A stretch of 64,000 nucleotides of DNA from Streptomyces ficellus (GCF_009739905.1 NZ_CP034279.1:1550001-1614000); one strand, 5' to 3'; shown: positions 8,665 to 17,400, counted from the stretch's first letter. A program made the numbers and translations. Notes: a model not told the origin generated them from the letters alone.

Positions 8665-9666
8665 TCAGAGGAGGAAGCCCGCGGGGAAGGGGTCGTCGGG
8701 GTCGAGGAAGTACTGGGCGGTGCCGGTGATCCAGGCGCGGCCGGTGATGGAGGGGACGACGGCGGGCAGGCCGCCGACGGTCGTCCCGCCGGTGAGCCGC
8801 CCCGTGAACCGCGTGCCGATGAACGACTCGTTGACGAAGTCGCGCCCGAGGGGCAGTTCCCCGCGCGCGTGGAGCTGCGCCATCCGGGCGGAGGTGCCGG
8901 TGCCGCACGGCGAGCGGTCGAACCAGCCGGGGTGGATGGCCATGGCGTGCCGGGAGTGGACCGCGTCGGAGCCGGGGGCGGCGAGGTAGACGTGCTTGAC
9001 GCCCGCGATGGACGGGTCCTCGGGGTGGACGGGCGGGTCGGTGGCGTTGACGGCGTCCATGACGGCGAGCCCGGCCGCGAGCAGGTCGTCCTTGCGGGCC
9101 CGGTCGAAGGGGAGCCCGAGGGCCTTCAGTTCGACGAAGGCGTAGAAGTTGCCGCCGTACGCCAGGTCGTAGGTGACCGTGCCGAATCCGGGCACGTCGA
9201 CCCGGCGGTCGAGGGCGGCGCAGTAGGCGGGGACGTTGGTGAGGGTGACGGACTTCGCGGCACCGTCCTCGACGCGTACGTCCGCGCGGACGAGCCCGGC
9301 GGGGGTGTCGAGGCGGACGGTGGTGACCGGTTCGGTGACGGGCACCATGCCGGTCTCGACGAGGACGGTGGCCACGCCGATGGTGCCGTGTCCGCACATC
9401 GGCAGCAGCCCGGACACCTCGACGAACAGGACGCCGTAGTCGGCGTCGGGCCGCGTCGGAGGCTGGAGGATGGCACCGCTCATGGCGGCGTGGCCGCGCG
9501 GCTCGTACATCAGCAGGGTGCGGACGTGGTCGAGGTGACGGGCGAAGTACGCCCGGCGTTCGGCCATCGTGGCGCCCGGGACGGGGCCGATCCCGCCGGT
9601 GATGACGCGGGTCGGCATGCCCTCGGTGTGCGAGTCGACGGCGTGGTGCACGTGCCGGGTGCGCAT
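8665..9666 (-). CDS. 4-hydroxyproline 2-epimerase (proline racemase family)
   Basis: 333 aa, cofactor-independent epimerase that inverts the alpha carbon of trans-4-hydroxy-L-proline to cis-4-hydroxy-D-proline. Both catalytic thiols are present: MCGHGTIGVATV for the first cysteine and RSPCGTGTSARMAQL for the second. A Cys pair distinguishes racemase/epimerases from the Thr/Cys trans-3-hydroxyproline dehydratases of the same family. The start is ATG at 9666 with AAGGA nine bases upstream, directly after the DapA-type gene. Together with the neighbouring dehydrogenase and deaminase genes the context makes hydroxyproline rather than proline the likely substrate. Confidence 0.9.
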   Translation of the reverse strand: MRTRHVHHAVDSHTEGMPTRVITGGIGPVPGATMAERRAYFARHLDHVRTLLMYEPRGHAAMSGAILQPPTRPDADYGVLFVEVSGLLPMCGHGTIGVATVLVETGMVPVTEPVTTVRLDTPAGLVRADVRVEDGAAKSVTLTNVPAYCAALDRRVDVPGFGTVTYDLAYGGNFYAFVELKALGLPFDRARKDDLLAAGLAVMDAVNATDPPVHPEDPSIAGVKHVYLAAPGSDAVHSRHAMAIHPGWFDRSPCGTGTSARMAQLHARGELPLGRDFVNESFIGTRFTGRLTGGTTVGGLPAVVPSITGRAWITGTAQYFLDPDDPFPAGFLL

Positions 9667-9667
9667 G

Positions 9668-10564
9668 TTAGGCGAGTCCTTCCGCGAGCACCTTCTCGGT
9701 GGCGGCCCGGACGGTGGCGGCCTGGTCCGGGGCCAGGGGTGTACGGGGCGGGCGGCACGGTCCGCCGTGGTGGCCGGCGAGGTCCATGGACAGCTTGATC
9801 GCCTGGACGAACTCGGGTTTGGAGTCCCAGCGCAGCAGTGGGTGCAGGGCCCGGTAGAGGGGCAGGGCGGTGTCGAGGTCGCGGGCGGTGGCGGCCCGGT
9901 AGAGGGCGACGGAGGCGGCGGGCAGGGCGTTGGGGTAGCCGGCGATCCAGCCGACGGCCCCGGCCAGCGCCAGCTCCAGCAGCACGTCGTCGGCGCCGAT
10001 CAACAGGTCGAGGCCGGGGGCGAGTTCGGCGATCTCGTAGGCGCGGCGCACATCGCCGCTGAACTCCTTGACGGCGACGACGCTGCCGTCGCCGTGGAGC
10101 TGCGCGAGGAGTTCGGGGGCCAGGTCGACCTTGGTGTCGAAGGGGTTGTTGTACGCGACGACGGGCAGCCCCGCGCGGGCGACCTCGGCGTAGTGGGCGC
10201 GCACCGCGCCGGCGTCGGCGCGGTAGGCGTTGGGCGGCAGCAGCAGGACGGACCCGCAGCCCGCCTCGGCCGCCTGTTCCGCCCACCGGCGGGCCTCGGC
10301 GCTGCCGTACGCGGCGACGCCGGGCATGACCCGGGCCCCGTCGCCCGCCGCCTCCACGGCGACGCGGACGACCCGGGCGCGTTCCTCGTCGGTGAGCGTC
10401 TGGTACTCGCCGAGCGAGCCGTTGGGGACGACGCCGTCGCAGCCCTCGGCGACGAGACGGGCGACGTGTGCGGCGTAGGCGTCGTAGTCGACGGTGAGGT
10501 CGTCGCGCAGCGGCAGGGCGGTGGCGACCATGATGCCGTGCCAGGGGTGGGGACGCGGGTTCAT
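9668..10564 (-). CDS. DapA-superfamily lyase, probable pyrroline-4-hydroxy-2-carboxylate deaminase
   Basis: 298 aa TIM barrel of the DHDPS/N-acetylneuraminate lyase superfamily. The Schiff-base lysine is in VVAVKEFSGD, the catalytic tyrosine in LPVVAYNNPFDT, and the GxxGE-type carboxylate loop reads PNGSLGEYQTL. In the hydroxyproline pathway this enzyme converts delta1-pyrroline-4-hydroxy-2-carboxylate to alpha-ketoglutarate semialdehyde and ammonia; position between the dehydrogenase and epimerase genes supports that role over lysine biosynthesis. The start is ATG at 10564, sharing ATGA with the upstream gene's stop. Confidence 0.85.
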   Translation of the reverse strand: MNPRPHPWHGIMVATALPLRDDLTVDYDAYAAHVARLVAEGCDGVVPNGSLGEYQTLTDEERARVVRVAVEAAGDGARVMPGVAAYGSAEARRWAEQAAEAGCGSVLLLPPNAYRADAGAVRAHYAEVARAGLPVVAYNNPFDTKVDLAPELLAQLHGDGSVVAVKEFSGDVRRAYEIAELAPGLDLLIGADDVLLELALAGAVGWIAGYPNALPAASVALYRAATARDLDTALPLYRALHPLLRWDSKPEFVQAIKLSMDLAGHHGGPCRPPRTPLAPDQAATVRAATEKVLAEGLA

Positions 10565-11886
10565 CGTTCGGCTCCTGGTGGTTGTGCCAGCTGACTGAGC
10601 GGTACGGGGCAGGAGAGCGGGCGCCGGTCGGGCGCCGGCTCCTCCCCCGCCAGGCGGGCGACGGCCGGTCCGCACGTGCGGCCCTGGCACCAGCCCATCC
10701 CGGCGCGGGTGAGCAGTTTGACGCTACGGGCGTCCCGGGCGCCCAGATCGGTGACGGAGGCGCGGATCGCGGCGGCGGTGACCTCCTCGCAGCGGCACAC
10801 CTCGGTGGCGCCGTCGAGCCAGTCGGTCCAGCCGGGGCCGGGCCGGTGGGCGGCGGCCATCGCGTCGGCGAAGCCCCGCAGGCGGGCGCGGCGGCGGACG
10901 GCGGCCCGGGGTGGGCGGCTCCCCGCGACCGAGTGGGCCGCGATCTCGCCCTCGGTGCGGGCCAGTTCCTCCCCGCCGACGCCGCAGGTCTCGCCGGCCG
11001 CCCAGACGCCCGGCACGCAGGTGCGCTGTTCGGCGTCGACGTCCAGGGCGGGGGTGCCGTCGGGGGTGCGGCGGGTGACGCAGCCGAGCGCGGTGGCGAG
11101 TTCCAGTTGGGGTACGAGGCCGTGGCCGACCGCGAGGGCGTCGCACGGGACGCGGCGGCCGGTGCCGGGCACGGGGCGCCACCGGGCGTCCAGCCGGGTG
11201 ACGGTCACCGCTTCGACGCGGGTGGTGCCGTGGGCGGCGGTGACCGCGTGGCGGGTGAGGAGGCGGGTGGTGCGGCGCAGCAGGGCGCCGCCGTGGAGGG
11301 CGCCCTGGGCGAGCTTGGCGGGGTTGCGCAGGAGGGCGCCGGTGTGGCGGGCGTAGGCGCGGTAGTCGGCGGCCTCGACGAGGGCGGGGACCCGGGCGCC
11401 GGCGGCGGCGAGCGTGGTGGCGACGGCGAGCAGCAGGGGGCCGCTGCCCGCGACGACGACGCGGCGGCCGGGGAGGACGCCCCCGGACTTCAGCATCGCC
11501 TGGGCGCCGCCCGCCCCGACGACGCCGGGCAGCGTCCAGCCGGGGAAGGGGAGTTGCCGTTCGTACGCTCCCGTCGCGAGGAGCACGGCGCGGGCGCGGA
11601 CGGTGGCGGGGGCCTCGTCGGGGCCCACGACGGCGTGCAGGAGCCAGGTGTCGCCGTCGGGCACCACGGTCCAGACGTGGTGGGCGGCCAGGTGGGTGAC
11701 GCGGCGCTCCCGGGCGGCCCGGCGTACCGGGCGGGGTGGGGGGTCGTCCGCCGCGTGCCGGTGGATCTGGCCGCCGGCCCGCGCCCCCGCGTCCACCAGC
11801 GTGACGTCCAGCCCGAGTCCGGCGGCGGTGGTGGCGGCGGCAAGTCCCGCGGGTCCGGCGCCGACGACGGCGAGGTCAGCGGTCAT
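10561..11886 (-). CDS. FAD-dependent oxidoreductase subunit with C-terminal [2Fe-2S]-type cysteines (HcnB/OoxA-like)
   Basis: 441 aa. N-terminal dinucleotide fold LAVVGAGPAGLAAATTAAGL, a second nucleotide fold around PGRRVVVAGSGPLLLAVATT, and a BFD-like C-terminal segment with cysteines in VCRCEEVT and MGWCQGRTCG. This is the large subunit of the family of heteromeric flavin dehydrogenases that includes hydrogen cyanide synthase, opine oxidase and D-hydroxyproline dehydrogenase. With the 2Fe-2S protein and the DadA-like subunit just upstream it should oxidise cis-4-hydroxy-D-proline to the pyrroline carboxylate, passing electrons to the respiratory chain. The start ATG 11886 overlaps the ferredoxin-like gene by 11 nt. 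Confidence 0.87.
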   Translation of the reverse strand: MTADLAVVGAGPAGLAAATTAAGLGLDVTLVDAGARAGGQIHRHAADDPPPRPVRRAARERRVTHLAAHHVWTVVPDGDTWLLHAVVGPDEAPATVRARAVLLATGAYERQLPFPGWTLPGVVGAGGAQAMLKSGGVLPGRRVVVAGSGPLLLAVATTLAAAGARVPALVEAADYRAYARHTGALLRNPAKLAQGALHGGALLRRTTRLLTRHAVTAAHGTTRVEAVTVTRLDARWRPVPGTGRRVPCDALAVGHGLVPQLELATALGCVTRRTPDGTPALDVDAEQRTCVPGVWAAGETCGVGGEELARTEGEIAAHSVAGSRPPRAAVRRRARLRGFADAMAAAHRPGPGWTDWLDGATEVCRCEEVTAAAIRASVTDLGARDARSVKLLTRAGMGWCQGRTCGPAVARLAGEEPAPDRRPLSCPVPLSQLAQPPGAER

Positions 11887-12148
11887 GTCCGGTGCCCTCC
11901 TGGGTGGTGACGGTGTCGCCGGGGCGGGCGGGCAGGAGGCAGGCGCGCTGGTTGGGGCGGCCGTTGACGGTGGCGAGGCAGTCGTAGCAGGCGCCGATCC
12001 CGCAGAACGCGCCGCGCGGGGCTCCGCCGTGCCGGGTGGTGCGCCAGGCGAGGATGCCCGCGGCCCACAGGGCGGCGGCGACGGACTGGCCGGGCAGGGC
12101 GGTGATGCGGCGCCCGTCGAAGGTGAGCGTGAACGGCGCGGGTGTCAC
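11876..12148 (-). CDS. Small (2Fe-2S)-binding subunit (HcnA-like)
   Basis: 90 aa plant-type ferredoxin-like protein, too short and embedded to be obvious at first sight. Cysteines fall in GAFCGIGACYDCLATV and RACLLPA, the C-x4-C-x2-C...C pattern of a [2Fe-2S] cluster. It is the gamma subunit of the three-component D-hydroxyproline dehydrogenase type. The start is GTG at 12148, sharing GTGA with the stop of the DadA-like gene; the stop overlaps the next gene's start by 11 nt. Such tight packing supports a 1:1:1 complex. Confidence 0.87.
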   Translation of the reverse strand: MTPAPFTLTFDGRRITALPGQSVAAALWAAGILAWRTTRHGGAPRGAFCGIGACYDCLATVNGRPNQRACLLPARPGDTVTTQEGTGHDR

Positions 12149-13353
12149 GGGGCGGCTCCTTCCGTGTCGTCGGGGCGGTCTGCGAAGCGGTCCCCGGGGC
12201 GGTCGCCGAAGCGGTCGGGGCGGAACGGCCGTACGTCGAGTACCGGTTGCTCGCCGAGCAGCGCGGCGGCGACGAGCAGCCCGGTCGCCGGGGCGAGGCC
12301 GATGCCGGCGCCCTCGTGGCCGCAGGCGTGGAGGAGGCCCGGTACGCGCGGGTCGGGGCCGATGGCCGGGAGGTGGTCGGGCAGGTAGGGGCGGAAGCCG
12401 TGGTAGGTGCGCAGGGCGCGTACGCCGCCGAGGACGGGGAACAGGGCGATCGCCTGGGCGGCGAGCCGCCGCAGGGCCTCGGTGGACAGCGTCCGGTCGA
12501 AGCCGACGCGTTCGCGGGTGGCGCCGATGAGGACCGTTCCGGCGGGGGTGCCCTCGACGACGGCGGAGGACTGGAGGCCGGCCGAGCCGCTGGCGACGTC
12601 GGCGATGTAGTCCGCCGCGTACACCTTGTGGCGCACCAGCCGGGGCGGCAGGGGTTCGGTGACGAGGACGAAGCCGCGCCGGGGCAGTACGGGCAGGTGG
12701 ACCCCGGCCAGCCGGGCGAGCGCTCCTCCCCAGGGGCCGGCGGCGTTGACGACGGCGGGGGCGTGGAGGTCGCCGCGGGTGGTGCGTACGCCGCGGACGG
12801 CGCCGGACCGGTCGGTGAGCAGGGACGTGACCTCGGCGCCGAGGACGACGTGCGCGCGGGAGGCGCGCAGGAGCTGGGCGGCGGCCATGGCGGGCTGCAC
12901 CTGGGCGTCGCCCGGGTAGTGGAACCCGCCGGCGAGGCCGGGCGCGAGGTGCGGTTCGAGGTCGTGGAGGCGGTCGCCGGGTACCTCGTACGCCTCGACG
13001 CCCGCCTTGGCCTGCCCTTCGGCGAAGGCGCGCAGGGCGGTGAGGGCGGCCCCGTCCGGTGTGACGACGAGACCGCCCTTGGGCTCGTACTCGGTCTCCG
13101 GTGGGAGGACGTCGGCGAGTTCGCGCCACAGTCGGGTGGACAGCAGCGCGAGGTCGAGCTCCGGGCCCGCCTCCTTGTCGGAGACGAGCAGGTTGCCTTC
13201 TCCGGCACCGGTGGTGCCGCCCGCCACGGGGCCGCGGTCGACGACGGTGACGGTGAGGCCGGCACGGCCCGCGTAGTAAGCGCAGGCCGCTCCGACCACT
13301 CCGGCTCCGACGATCACGGCGTCCGGCAGATGACTCACGTGTTTCGTGGGCAC
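12145..13353 (-). CDS. DadA-like FAD-dependent D-amino acid dehydrogenase subunit (HcnC-like)
   Basis: 402 aa glycine oxidase/D-amino acid oxidase fold: DAVIVGAGVVGAACAYYAGR for FAD, and the late GHEGAGIGLAPATG for the flavin end loop. It is the catalytic flavin subunit predicted to oxidise cis-4-hydroxy-D-proline. The C-terminus carries an acidic/basic tail of repeating (D)RFGDRPGD units, unusual for the family. It is the first gene of the operon. GTG at 13353 lies directly at the edge of the operator, and GTG at 13338 is an alternative; neither has a clear ribosome site, so translation may be leaderless. Confidence 0.87.
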   Translation of the reverse strand: MPTKHVSHLPDAVIVGAGVVGAACAYYAGRAGLTVTVVDRGPVAGGTTGAGEGNLLVSDKEAGPELDLALLSTRLWRELADVLPPETEYEPKGGLVVTPDGAALTALRAFAEGQAKAGVEAYEVPGDRLHDLEPHLAPGLAGGFHYPGDAQVQPAMAAAQLLRASRAHVVLGAEVTSLLTDRSGAVRGVRTTRGDLHAPAVVNAAGPWGGALARLAGVHLPVLPRRGFVLVTEPLPPRLVRHKVYAADYIADVASGSAGLQSSAVVEGTPAGTVLIGATRERVGFDRTLSTEALRRLAAQAIALFPVLGGVRALRTYHGFRPYLPDHLPAIGPDPRVPGLLHACGHEGAGIGLAPATGLLVAAALLGEQPVLDVRPFRPDRFGDRPGDRFADRPDDTEGAAP

Positions 13354-13380
13354 GGCAGTAATATTTCACATGTTACTGCC
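13354..13380 (-). promoter_or_regulatory. Inverted-repeat operator at the hydroxyproline operon promoter
   Basis: GGCAGTAA and TTACTGCC form a perfect 8-bp inverted repeat with 11 bases between, in an A/T-rich pocket. On the minus strand the right arm contains a -10-like TATTAC, so a bound repressor would cover the promoter and the start point. The GntR protein encoded at the end of the operon is the natural candidate to bind it. Confidence 0.6.
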
Positions 13381-13428
13381 GCTGTACAGAGCCTCCGCCG
13401 GGCCAAAGCCCGGCGGAGACACGGCCGT

Positions 13429-15765
13429 TCAGCTCCGCAGCGGCCCTTCGCACAGGTAGTCCGAGGTCCCGGCCCGCCGGTCGGACCAGATCTCCACCTC
13501 GCCGAACGAGCAGTTCATGTCGGCGAGGTTGGTGGAGGCGCCGGCCGCCCGGTCGAGCAGGAAGCGGTCGACGGTCCCGGACATGTCCTGGAAGACCCGG
13601 TCGGCGCTGCCCGCGTCGGTGAGACGGGCGGTGATCCGGCCGGTGCACAGGAAGCGCCGCATACCCGGGTCGCCGTTGTCGGTGCAGCTCGGGAGGACAC
13701 CGGTCGCCGCCGCGAAGGACGCGCGCACGGCCTCGGCCGTGGTGTCCCGGAGCCGGTCGTTGGGCGTGTACACGGTGTCCGGCACGAACAGCTCGTCGAC
13801 CTTCGCGATCTGCGCGTCGAGGAAGGCGTCGTACTCCCGCTGGACGCTCGCGTCCCGGCCCAGGCGGTCGCGCCAGGCGTCGAAGGCGGCCGGGTCGCCG
13901 GCCCGCAGGTGCCGGTACATCTCCCGCAGCTGCGCGGGCCGTTGGTGCCACAGGTACGTGAAGAAGGTGCCCGCGTAGGAGTAGAAGCGGAAGCCGTCAC
14001 CCGCGTAGGTGGCGTGCAGCAGCTGGTCGACGCTCATCCGCGGACCGCCGGCCGCCGTGTCCGCGATGATGCTCTTGACCAGGGACTTGCGGACGGCGAT
14101 CCCGTCGTCGCGGGTCGCGCCGTCGAAGAACTCGGCCGTCCCCTCGTCCATGGCCGTGGTGCGGTCGTTCTCGTACCAGGGGCCCTCGCCGAAGTAGCCG
14201 GGGACGGCGAACCGGCCGTTGAGGTAGTGCGTGTACTCGTGCCGGAACAGCTCCTCCAGGGTGAGCGAGGAGTCCTGCGGGACCCGGCGCTGGTACGTGT
14301 AGAAGGTCGCGCCGCGCTCGATGTAGATGCCGCCGTTGTCGGTGTCCATGCCGGTCAGCAGCGGGTGGTAGTTCTCGTAGTCCGCGCGGGAGGCGTACAG
14401 CACGATGTTCAGGCTGGTGTTCGTGTCCCCCGCCAGTGGTTCCCGCGTGCCGAGGACCCGGTGGAACTGTGCCTGCACCTGCTTGCTCGCGTAGTAGAGC
14501 TGGTCGACGGTGGGGCGGCCGAGGCCGGTGCGGACCTTGATGCCTCCCTTGTCGTAGCCGTAGCGGTGGGGGAAGATCCGCTGCTCTATGTCCTCCTTGC
14601 AGACCGCGTAGGGCTTGCACGCCTCGTAGAAGTTGAGCCAGGAGGCGAGCTTCGCCCAGGGGGCGCTGCCGTGGCCGAAGTCGCGGACGACGGGGGCCAG
14701 GAGCGCGCCGAGGTCCGGCACGAGCGTGGGGTTGAGTGCCGCGATCTGCCCGAACCGGCCGTACTCGCCGAGGGCGTCGCGCACGACCCACTCGTTGGGC
14801 GTGCCCTTGAGGTGGGTGTACCCGGCGAACTTCCGGAAGGCGTCGCGGTAGGCGGTGTTGCGGGCGACGAGGGTGTGGAAGGCGGTGTCCTTGTTGCCCG
14901 GGTAGACGCCCAGGTAGTTGACGGACAGCGCGGCGAGGGCGGCGCCGCCCCAGGACGGGTCCTTGTAGGTGGTGTTGTGGTACCGGTCCATGGTGGCCAG
15001 GACCTTGCGGATCAGGTCCAGCTGGGAGTGGCGCAGCCCGGGTGCGCTGCCCGCGTAGAGCGCCTCGCGCAGGGACTCGGCGTTGGTGCGCGTCACGTCG
15101 AAGGAGCGGCGCGCCGTGCCGAAGGCGTGGATGGCGCGGCGCATGGCCTCGGTGGTGGGCGGGTCGGTGACGTCGATCTCGCCGCGTGAGAAGTCGTGGT
15201 ACGCCACCGCGTGCAGGTAGGTCAGCATCTCCAGCAGGTGGCTGCCGTTCCTGCCGTCGTGGATGGGAGCGAGGGCGGATGTGCGGCGGGAGACCGCCTG
15301 GACGTGCGCGTCGGACATGACCGGGGCGAGGCGGGCGTCCCAGGTCCAGATGAGGTCGCGCAGGCAGCCGTCGGCGGTGACGGCGGGGTCGGCGAGGAAG
15401 TCGGCGAACCGCTCCGGGTCGAGGCGGGTGACGTCGTCGAGGGTGCACCCGGCGGCCGCCCGCGCGGACGTGGCGGGCCCCGCCGGTTTCGCGGTCTGGG
15501 GCCCCGGCGTCCGGACGAGGGTGCGCCCGCCGGGTGCGGGAGCCGGCCTGGGGGCGGACGCGGGCGCGGTGGCGAGGCGCTCGACCTCGTCGCGCGGGTC
15601 GTGACCGGCGGCGGCCACGGCACGGGGCCGTTCCGCCTCGGACGCCCCGGCGCCGGGCGCGCTGTGGGCCGCCGCGCCGAGCAGGGTCGCGGTGACGACG
15701 GCCGCGGCGAGGAGGGATCTGCGGCGGGGGCGGCGGAGTGAACTGCCTGGGGATCGCTGGGACAC
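13429..15765 (-). CDS. Secreted M9 family collagenase
   Basis: 778 aa zinc metalloprotease of the microbial collagenase (M9) family. From GTG at 15765 (CAGGAG about eight bases upstream) the signal peptide begins with a basic stretch RRPRRRSLLAAAVVTATLLG and ends near AAAHSAPGAGA. An Ala/Pro-rich linker follows, then the M9 N-terminal domain, and the catalytic HEYTH at about residue 508 with the third ligand Glu in MDEGTAEFFDG about 32 residues on. No clear PKD or PPC domain at the C-terminus. It would degrade collagen or gelatin outside the cell, releasing hydroxyproline-rich peptides; the hydroxyproline operon lies just downstream on the same strand. Confidence 0.9.
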   Translation of the reverse strand: MSQRSPGSSLRRPRRRSLLAAAVVTATLLGAAAHSAPGAGASEAERPRAVAAAGHDPRDEVERLATAPASAPRPAPAPGGRTLVRTPGPQTAKPAGPATSARAAAGCTLDDVTRLDPERFADFLADPAVTADGCLRDLIWTWDARLAPVMSDAHVQAVSRRTSALAPIHDGRNGSHLLEMLTYLHAVAYHDFSRGEIDVTDPPTTEAMRRAIHAFGTARRSFDVTRTNAESLREALYAGSAPGLRHSQLDLIRKVLATMDRYHNTTYKDPSWGGAALAALSVNYLGVYPGNKDTAFHTLVARNTAYRDAFRKFAGYTHLKGTPNEWVVRDALGEYGRFGQIAALNPTLVPDLGALLAPVVRDFGHGSAPWAKLASWLNFYEACKPYAVCKEDIEQRIFPHRYGYDKGGIKVRTGLGRPTVDQLYYASKQVQAQFHRVLGTREPLAGDTNTSLNIVLYASRADYENYHPLLTGMDTDNGGIYIERGATFYTYQRRVPQDSSLTLEELFRHEYTHYLNGRFAVPGYFGEGPWYENDRTTAMDEGTAEFFDGATRDDGIAVRKSLVKSIIADTAAGGPRMSVDQLLHATYAGDGFRFYSYAGTFFTYLWHQRPAQLREMYRHLRAGDPAAFDAWRDRLGRDASVQREYDAFLDAQIAKVDELFVPDTVYTPNDRLRDTTAEAVRASFAAATGVLPSCTDNGDPGMRRFLCTGRITARLTDAGSADRVFQDMSGTVDRFLLDRAAGASTNLADMNCSFGEVEIWSDRRAGTSDYLCEGPLRS

Positions 15766-15857
15766 CGTGCGGCTCCTGTGTGGGAGGTGGGGAGTGGTCC
15801 GTGCAGCGGTACGCACGACAGGGGCGCCTTGATCGGTGCATGCCACTGCCGTGTGAC

Positions 15858-15890
15858 GTGCAACATAGTAATGTGACATTGCACTGACAA
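15858..15890 (-). promoter_or_regulatory. Collagenase promoter with overlapping inverted repeat
   Basis: On the minus strand TTGTCA (15890-15885), 17 bases, then TATGTT (15867-15862). An inverted repeat GTGCAA...TTGCAC (15858-15884) spans the spacer and -10, so repressor control is likely. The leader to the GTG start is about 90 nt. Confidence 0.55.
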
Positions 15891-15946
15891 CCCTTGTGCA
15901 CCGCCGGGTTGGCCCGCCGCCCCGCCGTCACACGGCAACGCCCGGT

Positions 15947-16400
15947 TCAGACCCGGGCGATCAGCGCATACCGCTCACCCGTCACCGCCCCGCCCCACAA
16001 GTCCCGCTCCCCGTCGAGCCGTTGTACGCGCACGGGCCCACCCACCAGAGGGCGTACCGCGGCCGCGAGGTCGTCGGCCCCGATGCCGCCGCGCCAGGGC
16101 AGCGCCTCCGCGCCCGCCACGTACGGCACATCGTCCCGGTCCGCCTCCCGCCAGCGCCCCTCCACCAGCACCAGCCGGCCACCCGGCCGCACCCGCCCGA
16201 CCCACGCGCGCAACGCCGCCTCCGGCTCGGGCAACGTCCACACCAGGTGGCGCGCCAGGACGACTCCGAACACCTCACCCTCGCGAGGCAGTTCGCCGGC
16301 GTCCCCGATGAGGAAGCGCCCCGCGAACCCGGCGGCCGCGCACTTGGCACGCGCCCGCTCCACCATGCGCGGCGCCAGGTCCAGCTGGCGGCCCGCATGG
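15947..16400 (-). pseudogene. Truncated class I SAM-dependent methyltransferase
   Basis: The frame reads LDLAPRMVERARAKCAAAGF, then GRFLIGDAGELP and RPGGRLVLVEGRW, which are the middle and late motifs of a class I methyltransferase (post-I acidic residue, motif II and the motif-III-like strand). The glycine-rich motif I that should precede LDLAPRM is missing; upstream of about 16400 the same frame continues into unrelated sequence (RGASSGGVTHAG) that runs into the end of the neighbouring hydrolase gene. The 5' half seems to have been lost by a deletion or rearrangement. An internal ATG at 16366 exists, but the protein would lack the SAM site. Confidence 0.7.
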
Positions 16401-16449
16401 GTTACACCACCCGATGACGCCCCGCGAATGGTTCCGGATGTCTCACCGA

Positions 16450-17400
16450 CTAGGCATCGGTGACGCCCCGGGGCGTCGCCGGGTGAAGGAAGTCGATGTC
16501 CTCCATGAAACTCAGCATCCGGGCGTTGACGAGGTCGGGGTGGTCGATCTGCGGCCCGTGTCCGGTCGCGGCGACGATCTCGGCGCGGGCACCGGGAATC
16601 ACCCGAGGAACGCGTTCGAGCTGACGCTTCGGGTGCACCAGAAGGCTGCGCCTACCCATGATCAGGTAGAACGGCGTGCGGATGGAGCCCAGCTCGGCGT
16701 CGGACAGCGGCAGTGGAGCGGGACGGCGTATCCGGAAGGCCTTCACGCCGGCCTGGATCCAGGCGCGCAGATCCGGATCGGATATGACCGGCTGCTCCAG
16801 CCACTTGGCCAGAGCCGGGCGCGGCCGCTTGGGAGCCAGGGTGGCGAAGAGGCTGGCGAAGATCCAGACGAAGAAGCGGAGCCCCACCTTCTCCAGCCCG
16901 CCCGGGTCGAGGGCGGTGACGGAGGCGAGCCGTTCGGGCCGGCGGTGGGCCTGGTTGATGACGAGCCAGCCGCCGTAGGAGGAACCGACGAGGTGGACCT
17001 TGTCGAGTCCGAGGGCGTCGAGGGCCTCGTCCATCCACTGGGCGGCCCGCTCGGGTTGCCACATCGGTTCGCGGTGGATGCTGCGGCCCGGGTCGCCGGG
17101 GGTGTCAAGGGCATAGACGCAGCGATCGGCGCTGAGCGCGGCCGTGTTGGGGTACCACATCGCGGAGCAGCCGCCCGAGCCGTGGATCAGGACGACCGGC
17201 GTGCGGGACTCGGCCGCCGGCTCCGCGGGGCCGTACCGGTAGACGTGAGTCGTCCCGAAGCTGGTCTCCACGTCGGCCTCGGAGCGGATCGGTGCGCCCT
17301 TCGCGTAGAGCACGTCGCATGCGGCGAAGTAGCGGTCGCGCAGCTGGTCATTGACGTAGCGGCCTATGTCGCGGCCCGTTCGGCGCGCGTTCTCGGGCAT
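16450..17400 (-). CDS. Alpha/beta hydrolase
   Basis: 316 aa alpha/beta hydrolase with oxyanion loop HGSGGCSAMW, nucleophile elbow VGSSYGGW (Ser) and C-terminal catalytic His in TGHGPQIDHPD. There is no signal peptide, so it is cytoplasmic; esterase or C-C hydrolase activity is possible but the substrate is unknown. The start is ATG at 17400 with GGAGGTG upstream; a longer open frame to 17637 crosses the divergent promoter and is rejected. It is divergent from a TetR regulator gene with a perfect palindrome between them, so expression is probably controlled by that regulator. A perfect 16-bp palindrome, GACGCCCCGGGGCGTC, sits in its last codons. Confidence 0.85.
   Translation of the reverse strand: MPENARRTGRDIGRYVNDQLRDRYFAACDVLYAKGAPIRSEADVETSFGTTHVYRYGPAEPAAESRTPVVLIHGSGGCSAMWYPNTAALSADRCVYALDTPGDPGRSIHREPMWQPERAAQWMDEALDALGLDKVHLVGSSYGGWLVINQAHRRPERLASVTALDPGGLEKVGLRFFVWIFASLFATLAPKRPRPALAKWLEQPVISDPDLRAWIQAGVKAFRIRRPAPLPLSDAELGSIRTPFYLIMGRRSLLVHPKRQLERVPRVIPGARAEIVAATGHGPQIDHPDLVNARMLSFMEDIDFLHPATPRGVTDA

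Noticed and set aside
12142..15189. A 1015-codon plus-strand open frame
   Set aside because: It is antisense to the DadA-like subunit and collagenase genes; the sense frames carry signal peptide, HEYTH and FAD motifs.
16460..16477. GACGCCCCGGGGCGTC palindrome as a terminator or operator
   Set aside because: It lies within the last codons of the hydrolase and no T-run follows; it may simply be codon-driven.
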